The position numbers were made by a program, and so were the translations under genes. Under the pieces are notes generated by a model. That model did no database searches and had not been told where the DNA came from. It worked only from the letters and a program-made list of their open reading frames with translations. Shown here one piece after another: positions 26,801 to 37,291 of a stretch of 64,000 bases of DNA. Source of the DNA: Klebsormidium nitens (Eukaryota > Streptophyta > Klebsormidiophyceae > Klebsormidiales > Klebsormidiaceae); NCBI GenBank assembly GCA_000708835.1, contig DF237099.1:73554-137553 (forward strand), read 5' to 3'. Within the stretch, counting starts at the first letter, position 1; each line of letters opens with the position of its first letter.

Positions 26801-29800
26801 TAAACCGACCTTATATCTCACACACTCACGGTCTAGATGTCGCTGGGCTTCGGACCCCTGTTGGCCGAACGAGCTCTCGCTCCTTGACAGAACTCCTGTC
26901 ACACCGTGGCCTATGGCCCTATTTGCGGTCGCAGAGGTACGTCTGCTTCACAAGGATGTAACATCGATGACTCGACGGAGAGGTTCTCCTCTTGTAACAA
27001 GCTCCTGTTGGGGACAACTTTGGAATGATATTTATGCGCAGCTCAACTTACTTTCGATCATTCATCCGCAGGTGGTGGGCTGAGTTTATCAACAAGAACG
27101 TCGCGTTCATGTCGACTCGGTTCTACTTATAAGCAGCTAAATAGTTCCCCTGACTGCTCACTGTCGTGCGGGATAGTTCTGTGCCCTGCGGAACACTTTT
27201 TGTGCGCAAGTCGTTAAACGCTCACCTTCGCTGTCCAGGTGGTTGGCTACTTTTTCCACAAGAACATTGCGTTCATGTGGCCCAGGTTCTAGTCATAAGT
27301 AGCCAAATTATCCTTCCTAAATGTGCGCTGTCTTGCGGGACAATTCTGTGACCGCAGAATGCTTTAAGTGCGCAGCTGACGTCATCTTTCCTGTGCAGGT
27401 GGTTGGTTACTTTTTCTACAAGAACATCGCGTTCACGCTGACCCAGTTCTGGTTCAACATGTACACCGGCTACTCGGGCGAGCGCTTGTACGACGACTGG
27501 TACCAGTCGCTCTACAACGTCGTCTTCACCGCGCTGCCCGTCATCGTCGTAGGCATTTTCGACCAGGTGAGGACTTCGCGCTTCTGAGTTTGGGGTTTGG
27601 GGTTTTGGGGTTTGGGGTTTGGGGTTTGGGGTTTGGGGTTGGGGCTCGGGGCTTTTGGGTATCAGTTGCTTGGCGAGGTGGTTTTGCAAACAATACTATA
27701 GGTTTCGCGACCAGGTGACGAATGACGCTTTTGTGTCTGGGGGTGATTCGCTTGGCAGCCAGCCAGAGAGCATCTTCGAAGGTGGATTCTTTGGCGACGG
27801 TTTAGGTTTTCCCGACCAGATGAGGAGCCCCGACTCTTGTGTTTTGGATATCAGTCGCCGTACCAAGCTTTTTGCTAAATTTTTGAAGATAGTCGTATGC
27901 GGGTTGGAAGCTGCTGCCTTTCTCGTCGTCTTTGGTTTGAGCGGGCAGTCCAGGGTAATCCGAGGGCACTGAATAGTTTCTGTCTCTCTGCAGGACGTCG
28001 ACGCAAAGCGGTCAAAGAAGTATCCGCAGCTGTACGAGGCTGGCCAGCGAAACCTCTACTTCAACTGGACGACTCTGCTGACGTGGCTCGTGATGGGCAT
28101 TTACCAGTCCGGGGTGAATTCCATTCTGCTTTTCATCTACATCCATAGGAGTATCCTGCGTCGCGTTGAGAACTGGTCTTACGCCGTTGAATGAATTTGT
28201 ATAGATACCTGAGGGCCTGTCTTCAAAGTTGGATTGCTGATCTTGTGTCGTTATTAAAGTGGGCGTTCTGTTCCGCGGAATGCCGGACGTCCAAGCTTAG
28301 CGGCAGGGGGTCTCACGCAAATTTTGAGTGTGAATTGCGAACGTCAAGTGCCGGGTTTCGTGCCGGTAACCAGCGCAGCGACGGCCGAAGTCCTGGCTCA
28401 GGTTCAACTTCCTCGGATCAGTCGCCGTGACATGACGTCAGTGCTGACACTTTGGAACGCCCACTTTAAGATTGCCAGACTGAGGTGCTTTGACAGCAAC
28501 TTTTGTGCAGAGCAGAGGAAGGAACCTCATCTTGCATTTTTCTTCGCAGATCTTCTTCTACTTCCCGCTCCTCATCTTCAAGGGCCCCCTGAGCTCTTCC
28601 GGCAAGACGCTGGGCCTATGGGACGTGGGCACCATGGCCTTCACCTGCATCGTCATCACCGTCAACGCGCGCCTGCTTATGGCGTGCACCTTCCAAACCC
28701 GGTGGCACCACATAAGTATATGGGGAAGCATCGGCTTATGGTTCGCCTTTATCTTCGTGTACTGTGCGGTCCGGCCCGGCGCCACAACCGTGGATAAGCA
28801 GGTGGGCGCCACGTGGCGGGATGTCATTCGCCAAATTCTGAACATGATTGAATGACCTTTGTCTCGCTTGCGTCAGGCAATACCTCGCCAAAGTTGCTTC
28901 TGAGCAGTGTATGTGTCGCTCTGAAGAGATTGACAGCGAGCACAGGACCGTTTATGACGAAGAAATATTTGAGGGTGAAACATCGTGACGTTGTTTCTAG
29001 ACAGATCTTTGAGCTTGTTGACGTCGTACTGGAGCTGTAACACGTCAAGGGCTCGGCGAGGTGGAAGATGTTTGTAGCTGTACTTTATCCATAGACAAGC
29101 AGGTCGTTTGAACTATGCTTTACGTCTGAAGGATGCGGAAAATCTATTGTACCTTAGCAGAGATTGCCCTGAGACGTGCAGTCAGAGTGTGGAATGTCGC
29201 GTGTTTGGGAGCGAAGCCGGTAGTGGAAGCTCTTTGTCCGGATTCTGGACGTTTCGAAGGGAAGCTACTCAAAATGCGCTTTTTCCAGTCTTTGCCATCG
29301 CTGGCGTTTACAACCTAGGCCCTGACGTCGTGTCCTCTCCCCTTCCGCAGGACAACATTTTCAATGTAATATATCTCCTTATGTCCACCTTGGAGTTTTA
29401 CCTGACGGCGCTCTTGGTCCCGGTCGTGGCTTTAGGTGCCGACTTTTTGATGGCCGGGTAAGTCCGTCACTTCTCTTCCAGGACTGATAAGTCCTTTTCA
29501 TTACTTCTGCTGGCCATCTGGAGGTGATTCGTGTTCCTTGCGGTCACGCACTAGGAAAATTTGTAAGCGGTATGTACACCTTTTGGCCAAAACTGCGGGT
29601 TTCAGCGTGCAATTGCAGTCCGGGCTTGATCTTAAGAGATGATGCGGAAGCGACCAGTTTAAGAGCATCGAAGACATAAACTTTCACGAAAGCAGCCCAA
29701 AGACTGAAAGTTTGCCGCGCCTCATGCTGTTAAACCGAAAGCGGAGTTTTCAGAAGATACTCTCCTGCCCTCAATCCTTAGAAATGGTGCTATTAGATCA

Positions 29801-31112
29801 GCTCTCAACTTTTTGGCCCTGTGATTAAAGCAGGATAACAAATGCAAAGCTCAAGTCGCCATCTCTCTGATTTTAGCATCCGATGATGGTCACGTCGCAA
29901 CATTGAGCCCCGGTCCCCATTGTCTTGTAAGCGAGCCACTCGTTGCAAAACAACCTACAAAAATACTGAGCCTCAACTCAAATGCAGACCCTGATCCGCC
30001 ATCTTTTTCTGTTTCCAGCGTCCAGCGGTGGTTTATGCCGTATGACTACCAGATTATCCAAGAGCAGGAAAAGAAGCACGAGGGCGCGCCCGAGATTGAG
30101 ATGGAGAGCGCACCGCTGTCGGCGATGCACCTGGAGACGGGCATGACGCCCGCGGACGAGCGCTCGGCCGCCATGGCGATGATGCCGGGCCTGCCGTCTG
30201 GCCGACGTGAGCCCCTTAACCACCTCCTTAACCACCTCTTTACCCACCTTGACCCCTTGACCACCTCCTTAACCACCTCAAGCCTGAGATGTAATCTTTG
30301 GGATGATTTAGAGAGGGCGTCTGCCCAGCGTAGCTTGCCGCGACATACAGATCATGCGTGTCGACTGCCTGTTTGCTGCAAACGTGTGCCATGTGGCTTT
30401 CACAAGCAGCTGGAAACGTCCGGAATCGGGTTTCTGGTGCCTCGTGGGACATGTTGCAAGATATATTGTTTAACCCGTTGAATAGCCCTCTTATCAAAAC
30501 GTTTGCAATTTTCAAAGCCTCAATTGGTAATTCCGTAAGATGCAAAATGGAAGCCCTTCCTTTGTGGCTTCCACTTATAGAGAGGGAACAATATCAGGGT
30601 AGGACATATGGTTGTTTTCGTGACTGAGCAGCCTTCCCTGAAATCTGGAAGGTTTTGTTTTGGGGCAAATTCTGAGTTCTTTTCCTCTCCTCTTTGTCTG
30701 GACTGCGTCCGGGTATGGCACAAAAAAGACCCGAATCGTGTACTCATGCGAGCGCCAGTGAAGCTGGTCATTATGTTGACCTTCTATCTGTTGAAGCTTT
30801 TGGCGAGCTGGAAAGCGGACAGTGAGCTCCGTTTGGAGATTATGAAAAGACTCTGGCCCGCGTTGTTCATCTTTGTAGACCGCTTTACGGTGGCCCTGTT
30901 CTGCTGCAGATACGGGTTTCTCCTTCGACACGCCCGGCTTCCAGTCGTTCTTTGCGGATCAGCAGGGCTATCATCAAGACGAGAAATCTTGGGACATAGC
31001 CCGGCGGGCTAGTATGGTGCATAGACGCGTCGATAGACCTAGCGGTTCAGGAGGGCAAGGCCTGAGCCCGCTCGCAAGGTCCGCCCCGTCTAAAGGAGTC
31101 GATCGGAGGTAG
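17886..31112 (+). CDS. ALA3: Phospholipid-transporting P4-ATPase (flippase), ALA3 type
   Basis: Predicted 1263 residues from 23 exons: 17886-18083, 18399-18464, 18683-18744, 19081-19162, 19439-19549, 19836-19913, 20356-20562, 20804-20869, 21444-21565, 21927-22008, 22384-22461, 22950-23321, 23786-24030, 24470-24912, 25420-25604, 25986-26120, 26569-26790, 27399-27566, 27994-28113, 28550-28801, 29351-29457, 30019-30206, 30910-31112. Landmarks: DGET actuator loop (204-207), PISL in TM4 (376-379), phosphorylated Asp430 in [24 protein letters not shown] and [11 protein letters not shown]. The C-terminus has [14 protein letters not shown] and WDIARRASM, which match Arabidopsis ALA3 rather than the ALA1 or ALA4-12 groups. 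ALA3 flips phospholipids with an ALIS subunit in Golgi-derived membranes. Intron 6 uses a GC donor (GAG|GCGAGT at 19914), required by the conserved protein. Introns 13 and 17 contain exon-start duplications. Confidence 0.95.
24330..24368 (+). pseudogene. Decayed copy of the ALA3 exon 14 start inside intron 13
   Basis: The sequence after an acceptor-like CTACAG at 24329 (ACGCAAGCGCCAGCCCG) closely resembles the start of true exon 14 at 24470 (ACGCGCAAGCGCCAGTCCG). Spliced in the same phase it would read [11 protein letters not shown] versus [11 protein letters not shown], then reach a stop within about 10 more codons. It looks like a relic of a 140-bp duplication across the intron-exon border. 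Confidence 0.75.
27072..27398 (+). repeat. Two decayed tandem copies of the ALA3 exon 18 border
   Basis: Units beginning after CAG at 27072 and 27239 repeat the start of true exon 18 (27399) plus the preceding intron, with periods of 167 and 160 bp. Copy 2 reads [17 protein letters not shown] then a stop; the real exon reads [17 protein letters not shown]. Copy 1 hits a stop at its fourth codon. Both keep an acceptor-like CAG. Confidence 0.9.
27589..27650. repeat. TTTGGGG microsatellite (telomere-like)
   Basis: About eight imperfect copies of TTTGGGG lie at the 5' end of ALA3 intron 18, about 20 bp after the donor. It resembles a variant telomeric repeat, but lies inside a gene. The G-runs could form a quadruplex in the transcript. 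Confidence 0.85.
30214..30280. repeat. Short CCTTAACCACCT direct repeats
   Basis: Several copies of a CCTTAACCACCT-like unit, some diverged to CTTGACC, lie just after the exon 22 donor in the last ALA3 intron. Confidence 0.75.
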
Positions 31113-33104
31113 ACGGCAGGTCTTTGAGTTTTTGAACATGTTGGCTACTTGAGACTTTTATATATTCAGGAACGATGTCAATATGCCCAAGGTTACTGGG
31201 TGCTTGAATCCATGCCGCGACACGTTGCGCCTGTGAATGATGAGCATGGAGAAGTCATGCATGCCTTTCACATGTGCCCAATGTCATCTGATTGACCATA
31301 TGCCAGCGTACCTACTTCAAATCTACGGCAGTGCTGCGATCCGAAGAAGAACAGGACTCAAGACGGTATCCTTGCTGGCGCAGCGACGCCGACGCCCATG
31401 CGAACAGGCCCTCTTGGGTCCAATAACATCCCACTCCCACTCCGACTCGCTCCCTTCACCGTCAGCGACCGATGAAGTAGAGGCGACGCGCGCGCTCACG
31501 TTGCTCCAACTTACGGTACGTACTGCATGATGTACCGGCACCACTCACCATTACAGGCTGGAGTCTGGACTTCCAGAGGTTCAGATCCCCGGGGGCCGGG
31601 GCCCGTTTAGGATGGACGGTCGGTACCGTTGACTAAATATCGGGGTGAATGATGCAATTATAGTGACATCCATGATTGGTCTGTAGAATCTGTAAAAAAC
31701 AATATGCAAGCGGTGGAAATCTCCTCCTGTAAGTGTAAAACTTGCCTTCTTGGCTGGCACATCGCCCAATTCACACTTTGACAGGTTTGGCCTTAAAATT
31801 TTGGCCGCAGGAGGATCCCTCTATGATGAATCATGATGACGTAGCAGAAACCTGTGTTACGTAATACCTGCAGAGGAATCTTCATAGTCTGCAGCTTTTG
31901 TTGGGGGTACCTACCGTAGGTACGTACCTAATGACTTTCACACCAGAACACCCGTACGTACCGCCATTACCGGTACAACTTGAATGACGTACCGTCAATA
32001 GGTAGGGTACCGTACTACCTACGTAGTACCGTAGGTAGGTCCGGTATGTACGGAAGTCCAACGAAGCAATCATCCGTCGCATACTGTAGAGGACAGCTCC
32101 AAGTAGGTACCTACCTTGGACCGCGGATACAGGTATCTCTAGATTGTATAAACAGGAGGTAATTTGAAGATGCAGAAGCGCCGGGCACCCCAATTGAAAC
32201 CTTTGACCCACGATGTGACGCGCTCTCCACCCGCATCAGCCTTAACCAGCAGACTAACCTCACCTGTTCCCCGGGTGCTTAAATGAACATTCGGCCCTCT
32301 AATGAATAATCAAGAGTTAGCGGAGTACGTACCGCGGTACCGTGTGCACTGCCAGTGCGCACACTGCGAAGAAATTGTTGGCACGACTCACGACGGCCAA
32401 GTCACGAGTCAGATTCACGAGCCCGAGAGAGAAGGAACCTGCTGCATGAGGCTGCTCAAATGGTCGTGTTTCCTTCCCATCTGAGGTGTTTGAAACACTC
32501 TCGAGAGTTCCAGCATTTTGGGCAGAAGACGGAGCGGCAAGCTAAGAAGGCCTCGGGCGCCATCAGTGCCTCGATCAGAGGAGCTACCTAGTCCTTATCA
32601 GCATACGAAAGGAGCGTCTGCCTAGGTTTTGGAAGCTTGGGCCTCACCATTCGGCAAGCTGCAAAGAGCTGTCAAAGATTGCCATTGTGTTTGCAGAGTC
32701 TGCTTCAGGGAGGACCTACACTGCTTGCTAAGGTGAGTGAAGTCTGTCAGCAGAGATGATAGCTTATTGCATTCTCCGGAGGATAGGAGAAACAAGATTC
32801 TGGTCTGCTTGCCCTTGGGTTATGTTGTAAGATAATCTTTTGCGGCAAGCTTCTGAATGTGTCACCTTTTTCAAAGAATCCGAAACGTTCCTGCTCAGAG
32901 CGCACCAAAAGGATGCCCAGCCTGCTTCTCAAGCCACAGGGGCATTCTGGTTCTCCAAAGAGCCACCTTGTGGGACCAGGCCAAGATTTCCCTTCTCTGT
33001 GTCAAACCACACTCTTTTCCCTTCATTCTGAGAAAAATATGGACCGAGTTCTTCCGCCTTTCGTTTTGCAGGAAACCTCCTGACACCTCAAGCCAAACCC
33101 CAAA
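31113..33104. other. Intergenic spacer, ALA3 to CAP-like gene
   Basis: Two kilobases without a recognisable gene. The first 200 bp contain the CATG-rich texture typical of 3' flanks here (about 31195-31310). A GTAC-rich patch follows at about 31900-32120. The final few hundred bases should include the promoter and 5' UTR of the CAP-like gene. Open frames up to about 150 codons here show no domain; the one at 32857-33309 overlaps the real gene in another frame. Confidence 0.5.
31905..32120. repeat. GTAC/TAGGTA-rich palindromic patch
   Basis: Dense copies of GTACC, TACGTAC, CCGTAGGTAGG and ACCTACC on both strands make many small palindromes. Isolated similar strings occur at 31514, 32328 and 42733-42778. 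It may be a remnant of a fold-back element; no clean terminal repeats were found. Confidence 0.55.
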
Positions 33105-35867
33105 ATGGCGTCAGGAAGTTCTGTGGCGCAGCCAGTCACCGGGCACGACACCGAGCACGACGAGGAAAACATTCCCGTTGCGCAGGCATTTATTCCAGGG
33201 GCCCAGCCTAGTTACCAGTACGCGCAGGCCACCCCGGTTGTTGCTCAACCGGTCGGAGGTCATCAGCAAGTGTACAGCGCCACTCCCGCCTACAATGCCA
33301 CTCCCGTAATAAGCTACCCCCAGTATGAAACCGGCAAGGTTCCGCCGACTCCTCCCACGCCCTACGTCCCAACGCCGTACAACAACTACGACCAAAGCGG
33401 CAAGCCGGTTGCGGCAGGAGCGTTGGCGCAGCAGTCGTCTCCGAAGATCCTGGGATTGCCAAAGAAGATCTTCTTCCTGATCCTGGGCCTGATTCTGTTG
33501 GTCATTGTGGGAGTTGGGGTTGGGGTGGGCGTGGCTGCGTCCGGTGGAGGGGACGATAAGTCGAGCGGGGCCAATAGCCCTCCGGGGCAGACGCCAGGTG
33601 AGGAGAGGTCTGCCGATGAGAATGCGGATAGACTTGCCTTGCGACAGGATCGTGACAGGTTTTGATGCTGAGCTGTGTGTCTTTAAGGAGACGTTTGTGA
33701 GGTGGCAAGATTGTGGCTTTCGACCAGAACATGGCTGATAAGCTTCCTTCAATGTCAGGCAATTCACATTGCCGCTCACAAAGAAAGGGCTTCAGATCCT
33801 CATGTTGATTGGGCAAGCGAGATAGGGTCAGGATGCATCGGCTCTCCAGACTTTCAACCGGATTCTCCATCCAGGTTGCAAATAGGAGCAGATCAGCATT
33901 GGACACGAGTTGCACCATAGAATCCCTAATCTCTTTTAAAAGATAGGCCTGCACCATCTTGCGGAGGAATTTACAGTAGCATTAAGAGTAGCGCCCTTCC
34001 CAGATTCAAATGTCACGGCGCTGCTAGCTAGTGGATCGTCGCGAAACTTCTTTCAAACTTTGCTTAGCCGTCATGCATCCGCCACTGCACCTAACATGCG
34101 AGTGAACCCCAAAATTTCATCCTTTCATGCGTTCCTAGCACATCGCATTATCAAAGAATCTGACCCGTTTCTGGTAGCCCTTAACTTCCTACTTGCTCTC
34201 TGCGAGTCCCCCACCAAACTCTGACTTTCCTCCCCCTGCAGTCAACCCCAGCTCGCCAGTCACCAACACCCCCCCTTCCCCCGGCAGTCCCGGCACGACT
34301 ATCACAACGACTCCCGGCAGCCCCCCCGACTCCATCCCCATCGTGACGATCGGAGGACCCGCCGCGCCTAGTTCTCCAACCACACCGAGCACTAACCCCA
34401 CCCCCCCCAGCACGACCCCCCAGCCCCCGAGTCCGGTGACAACTCCCAGCCCCCCCGCCAAAACGACCGCCCCGGCTCCCGCATCCTCGGTGACGTTCGG
34501 GACGTTGAGCGCGGACGGCCAGGCGCTGGTGACCGCGATCAATCAGGAACGGCAGAAGAAGGGGGTGTCGGCGCTCACGGTGAGGGACGCTACCTTGTCA
34601 TGACTTCTTCAGAGGCTGGTGTCGGGTTGAATCAGGGTGCAGATTGTTGTGATTGAGACCCTGCATTCCGGTTTTTCTCATGTATCATTTTTTTTTTTTT
34701 TTCAAAATGTTTCAAGAATTTTCTGGGATGCAAATGGATTAAAACAATTTGTTGGTAAAAAGGGCGGAGGTGGTTGGGCAACGTCCTTTTCAATCTGAAG
34801 ATTGGGACTAGTCCAAAGTTAGGCCGCAAAACAGCTGTGTTGTCAAACAGTACAAGGCCTGCCCAAGTGACCCAGCAACTTGCCACCAATTCTACTGTGG
34901 GCACTGATCCGTCGAGCTTTTTGTGTCGCGCTGGTGGGCATTGTTTTTGAAAGTTTCTCTCTTTGGCATTTGAAGTGAACAGCAGACATTGAGAAGGTGG
35001 TTCGATAGCGCTGTCCACTTGTTTCCCATACTGGAACCAAGATTGAAACAGCGCCGCTACTTCGCATCTTGGCCTTCACGTTTCTCGGGCACTGGACCAC
35101 CCGTCGAGAAAGGTCTGCTCTTTCAGTGTGGCTTGAGTGTCCAGAATACAATGGCGTCTTTCAAATGCAATGGCGATTGCAAGAAAAACGGACGATCTTA
35201 GTATCCACCATCACCAGTGAACTGGGTACTCTTGTTGGAATCGGTTAACAAGCTTTTGAACCCACAATTCAGATGGCAGGAGCTCAATCCAGCTCAAATT
35301 CAGCTTTTCCTTAGTCAAATCTGGTCACACTCAGGTCGTCTATCGGTTGTCCGTTCCAATACCTGTGTCTGCACTGCAAGTCCAACAATCGTTGTAGATG
35401 CTTTTTCAAAAGCATTGCTTTCATTGGGCGCTCAACCTGTGTGCTAACCTTTGACCCAGCTTGCGTTTACTACGTCAGTATCCTTTGCGCTAGGATTCTA
35501 GTTACGGATCCAAGCAAAGCTGACGTCATTCCCAAGTGTCATTCTGACACTTTGATCGTTTTTTCCCCAGGTCGATTCCACGCTGGTCTGCACGGCGCAG
35601 CGGCTGTCGCGGAGCAAAGGCGGGCTGACCAACCCGACGTGCAACTCGGAAGGTTTCCCCCTCATGACGCGCATCAACCAGTGCAGCGTCACGTTTGACG
35701 GCCAGATCAACCAGCTGACGGGGTGTGAATACTTCACGCCGTCATTCCAGGTGGATTCGTGGGCGTCCGACACGGACCTCTCCGAGGTTCTGCTGGACCC
35801 AACGTTCAAGTACGTGGGGGGAGACGGGTACCCCAACGGCAAGTTCTGGACCGCCATCTTTGCTTAA
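33105..35867 (+). CDS. Single-pass membrane protein with Pro-rich stalk and CAP-like domain
   Basis: Predicted 375 residues from three exons: 33105-33597, 34242-34579, 35571-35867. There is no signal peptide. Residues 1-120 are a Tyr/Pro/Gln/Ala-rich, probably cytosolic tail. One membrane span covers about 122-145 (KIFFLILGLILLVIVGVGVG). A Ser/Thr/Pro-rich stalk of about 90 residues, likely glycosylated as in cell-wall proteins, follows. The C-terminal ~120 residues start LVTAINQERQKKGVSALTVD and end DPTFKYVGGDGYPNGKFWTAIFA. These pieces resemble the first helix and last strands of the CAP/SCP (YkwD-like, PR-1) fold. The usual CAP histidines are not visible, and five cysteines are present. 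The CAP assignment is inference from two end motifs. It would be a type II-like surface protein; no function is proposed. Confidence 0.75.
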
Positions 35868-37291
35868 CAAGGAGGGTTAGCGTACCGGGTTAGCGTACCG
35901 GGTTTGGACTTGGACGGAGGCACGTTGAAAGGCTGACGGCAGCAGAGTGCTGGATCTCCAGCCTCGCTTGAAGTGGAGGGTCAGCGAGTCGGGTGGGCGT
36001 GTTGAGACTGGTGGGGTTATAGTGCATGAAAAGGCCGATGGCAGCGGGGTAAGGCCTGCATTTTCGCACGCTAGCTAGGATGCGCAGCTTTGCATGCTAG
36101 CCAGCCTTCAGGTAGCAACGCCGTGAGCGTTCGGTGTGTTACACATCTTGGCACCCCGGCAGGATTTGGTGTGGAAGAGTACTATTGGCCATACTCTAGT
36201 CAAAGTTCGAGCGTGGGTAAAACCGTCTTGGGACATCTTATGGTCTCACTTTGCGTCGCACACTAGTCTGCCGTCTTACTAATGCTCGCTATAGGTGGTC
36301 TAGGACGAACATAGAGCACAACATTCCAACTCGAGAAGCAACAGCATTGCCATTTGAGTGGGTCTGAGTGCTCAGAACAATCTTTGTTACAAATTACACC
36401 ATGCGGATCATTCTTATTATTCCAAACTTCAGCTTTGGCAACCGAAAATTTCCAACTGATAGCCTGGCATGCCGATGGTGCACATGACATGCTGCCGTAT
36501 CGTTATGACGGTCCCTAGCGCCACATTGCGATCGAGTTCATAGACTTCAAGCTAGGTCATCTTGGAACGAAGAGGCATCGGCCGTCCCTTATAGCTAGGG
36601 CCGCATGCGGCGTATGTGGCATATGGCGATGCAAGAATTGCTGAAAGAGCTGATTTGTTTGTCACTGAGACTCACAGCAACTTCGCCTGCAATAACATGT
36701 CACTGAGACTAACAGCAACTTCGCTCAATAACATCCAAGATCCGCACCTAGTGCGCCAGCACAACTGCACGCGCACCTATACTCAGGCTGTCGCCGGAAT
36801 CCTCCTGGCCCCAATGCTTGATGCTATATCCATCCTAAGTGCATGAGTAGTTTGGATGCCTTGCAGTACTTTTTCGAAATATGATGAAGAGAACATCATG
36901 ACAAAGGGTGCATGATGGCACCCATGAAACTCCTTTTTAGAGGCTTGCTGCCGGGCTGGATATGTCCGAGGACCATACCGTGCTAGACGCCACGGGCACC
37001 GAATGCAAGCTCTCACGCTCTTCTTTCTCAAGAGCCGCCGGCCGATTTCAAGGACTGATTATCTAGTGCTTCGATGATCACATAAACGTGAAGTCACCGC
37101 AGCCCAAGTGACAGTTGTGCTTTCGCATATGTGCTCATGCTTTAAGAATCTTCACTTGCCGTTGACGTGAACTTGATCAACGTGAAACCGAGGCAAACTC
37201 AACCCGCAACTGTCAACGGCCGCCTCCAACATTGACAGGGACGACGTTGTGACACTGAGATAAACTTCTTTACTAAGGGTTACGCAACCGA
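35868..37291. other. Convergent intergenic spacer
   Basis: This contains the 3' ends of the CAP-like and renalase-like genes and no recognisable gene. A short duplication (GTTAGCGTACCGGG) follows the CAP-like stop codon. From about 36040 to 36620 the sequence is dense in GCATG and CATATG strings. Confidence 0.5.
36661..36734. repeat. Tandem duplication, 36-38-bp unit
   Basis: Unit GTCACTGAGACTCACAGCAA continuing to AATAACAT (36661-36698) is repeated with small differences at 36699-36734. Confidence 0.85.

Noticed and set aside
33111-33779. 222-codon open frame antisense to the CAP-like gene
   Set aside because: It mirrors the biased codons of the sense exon and shows no domain; the sense gene has coherent exons and a membrane span.
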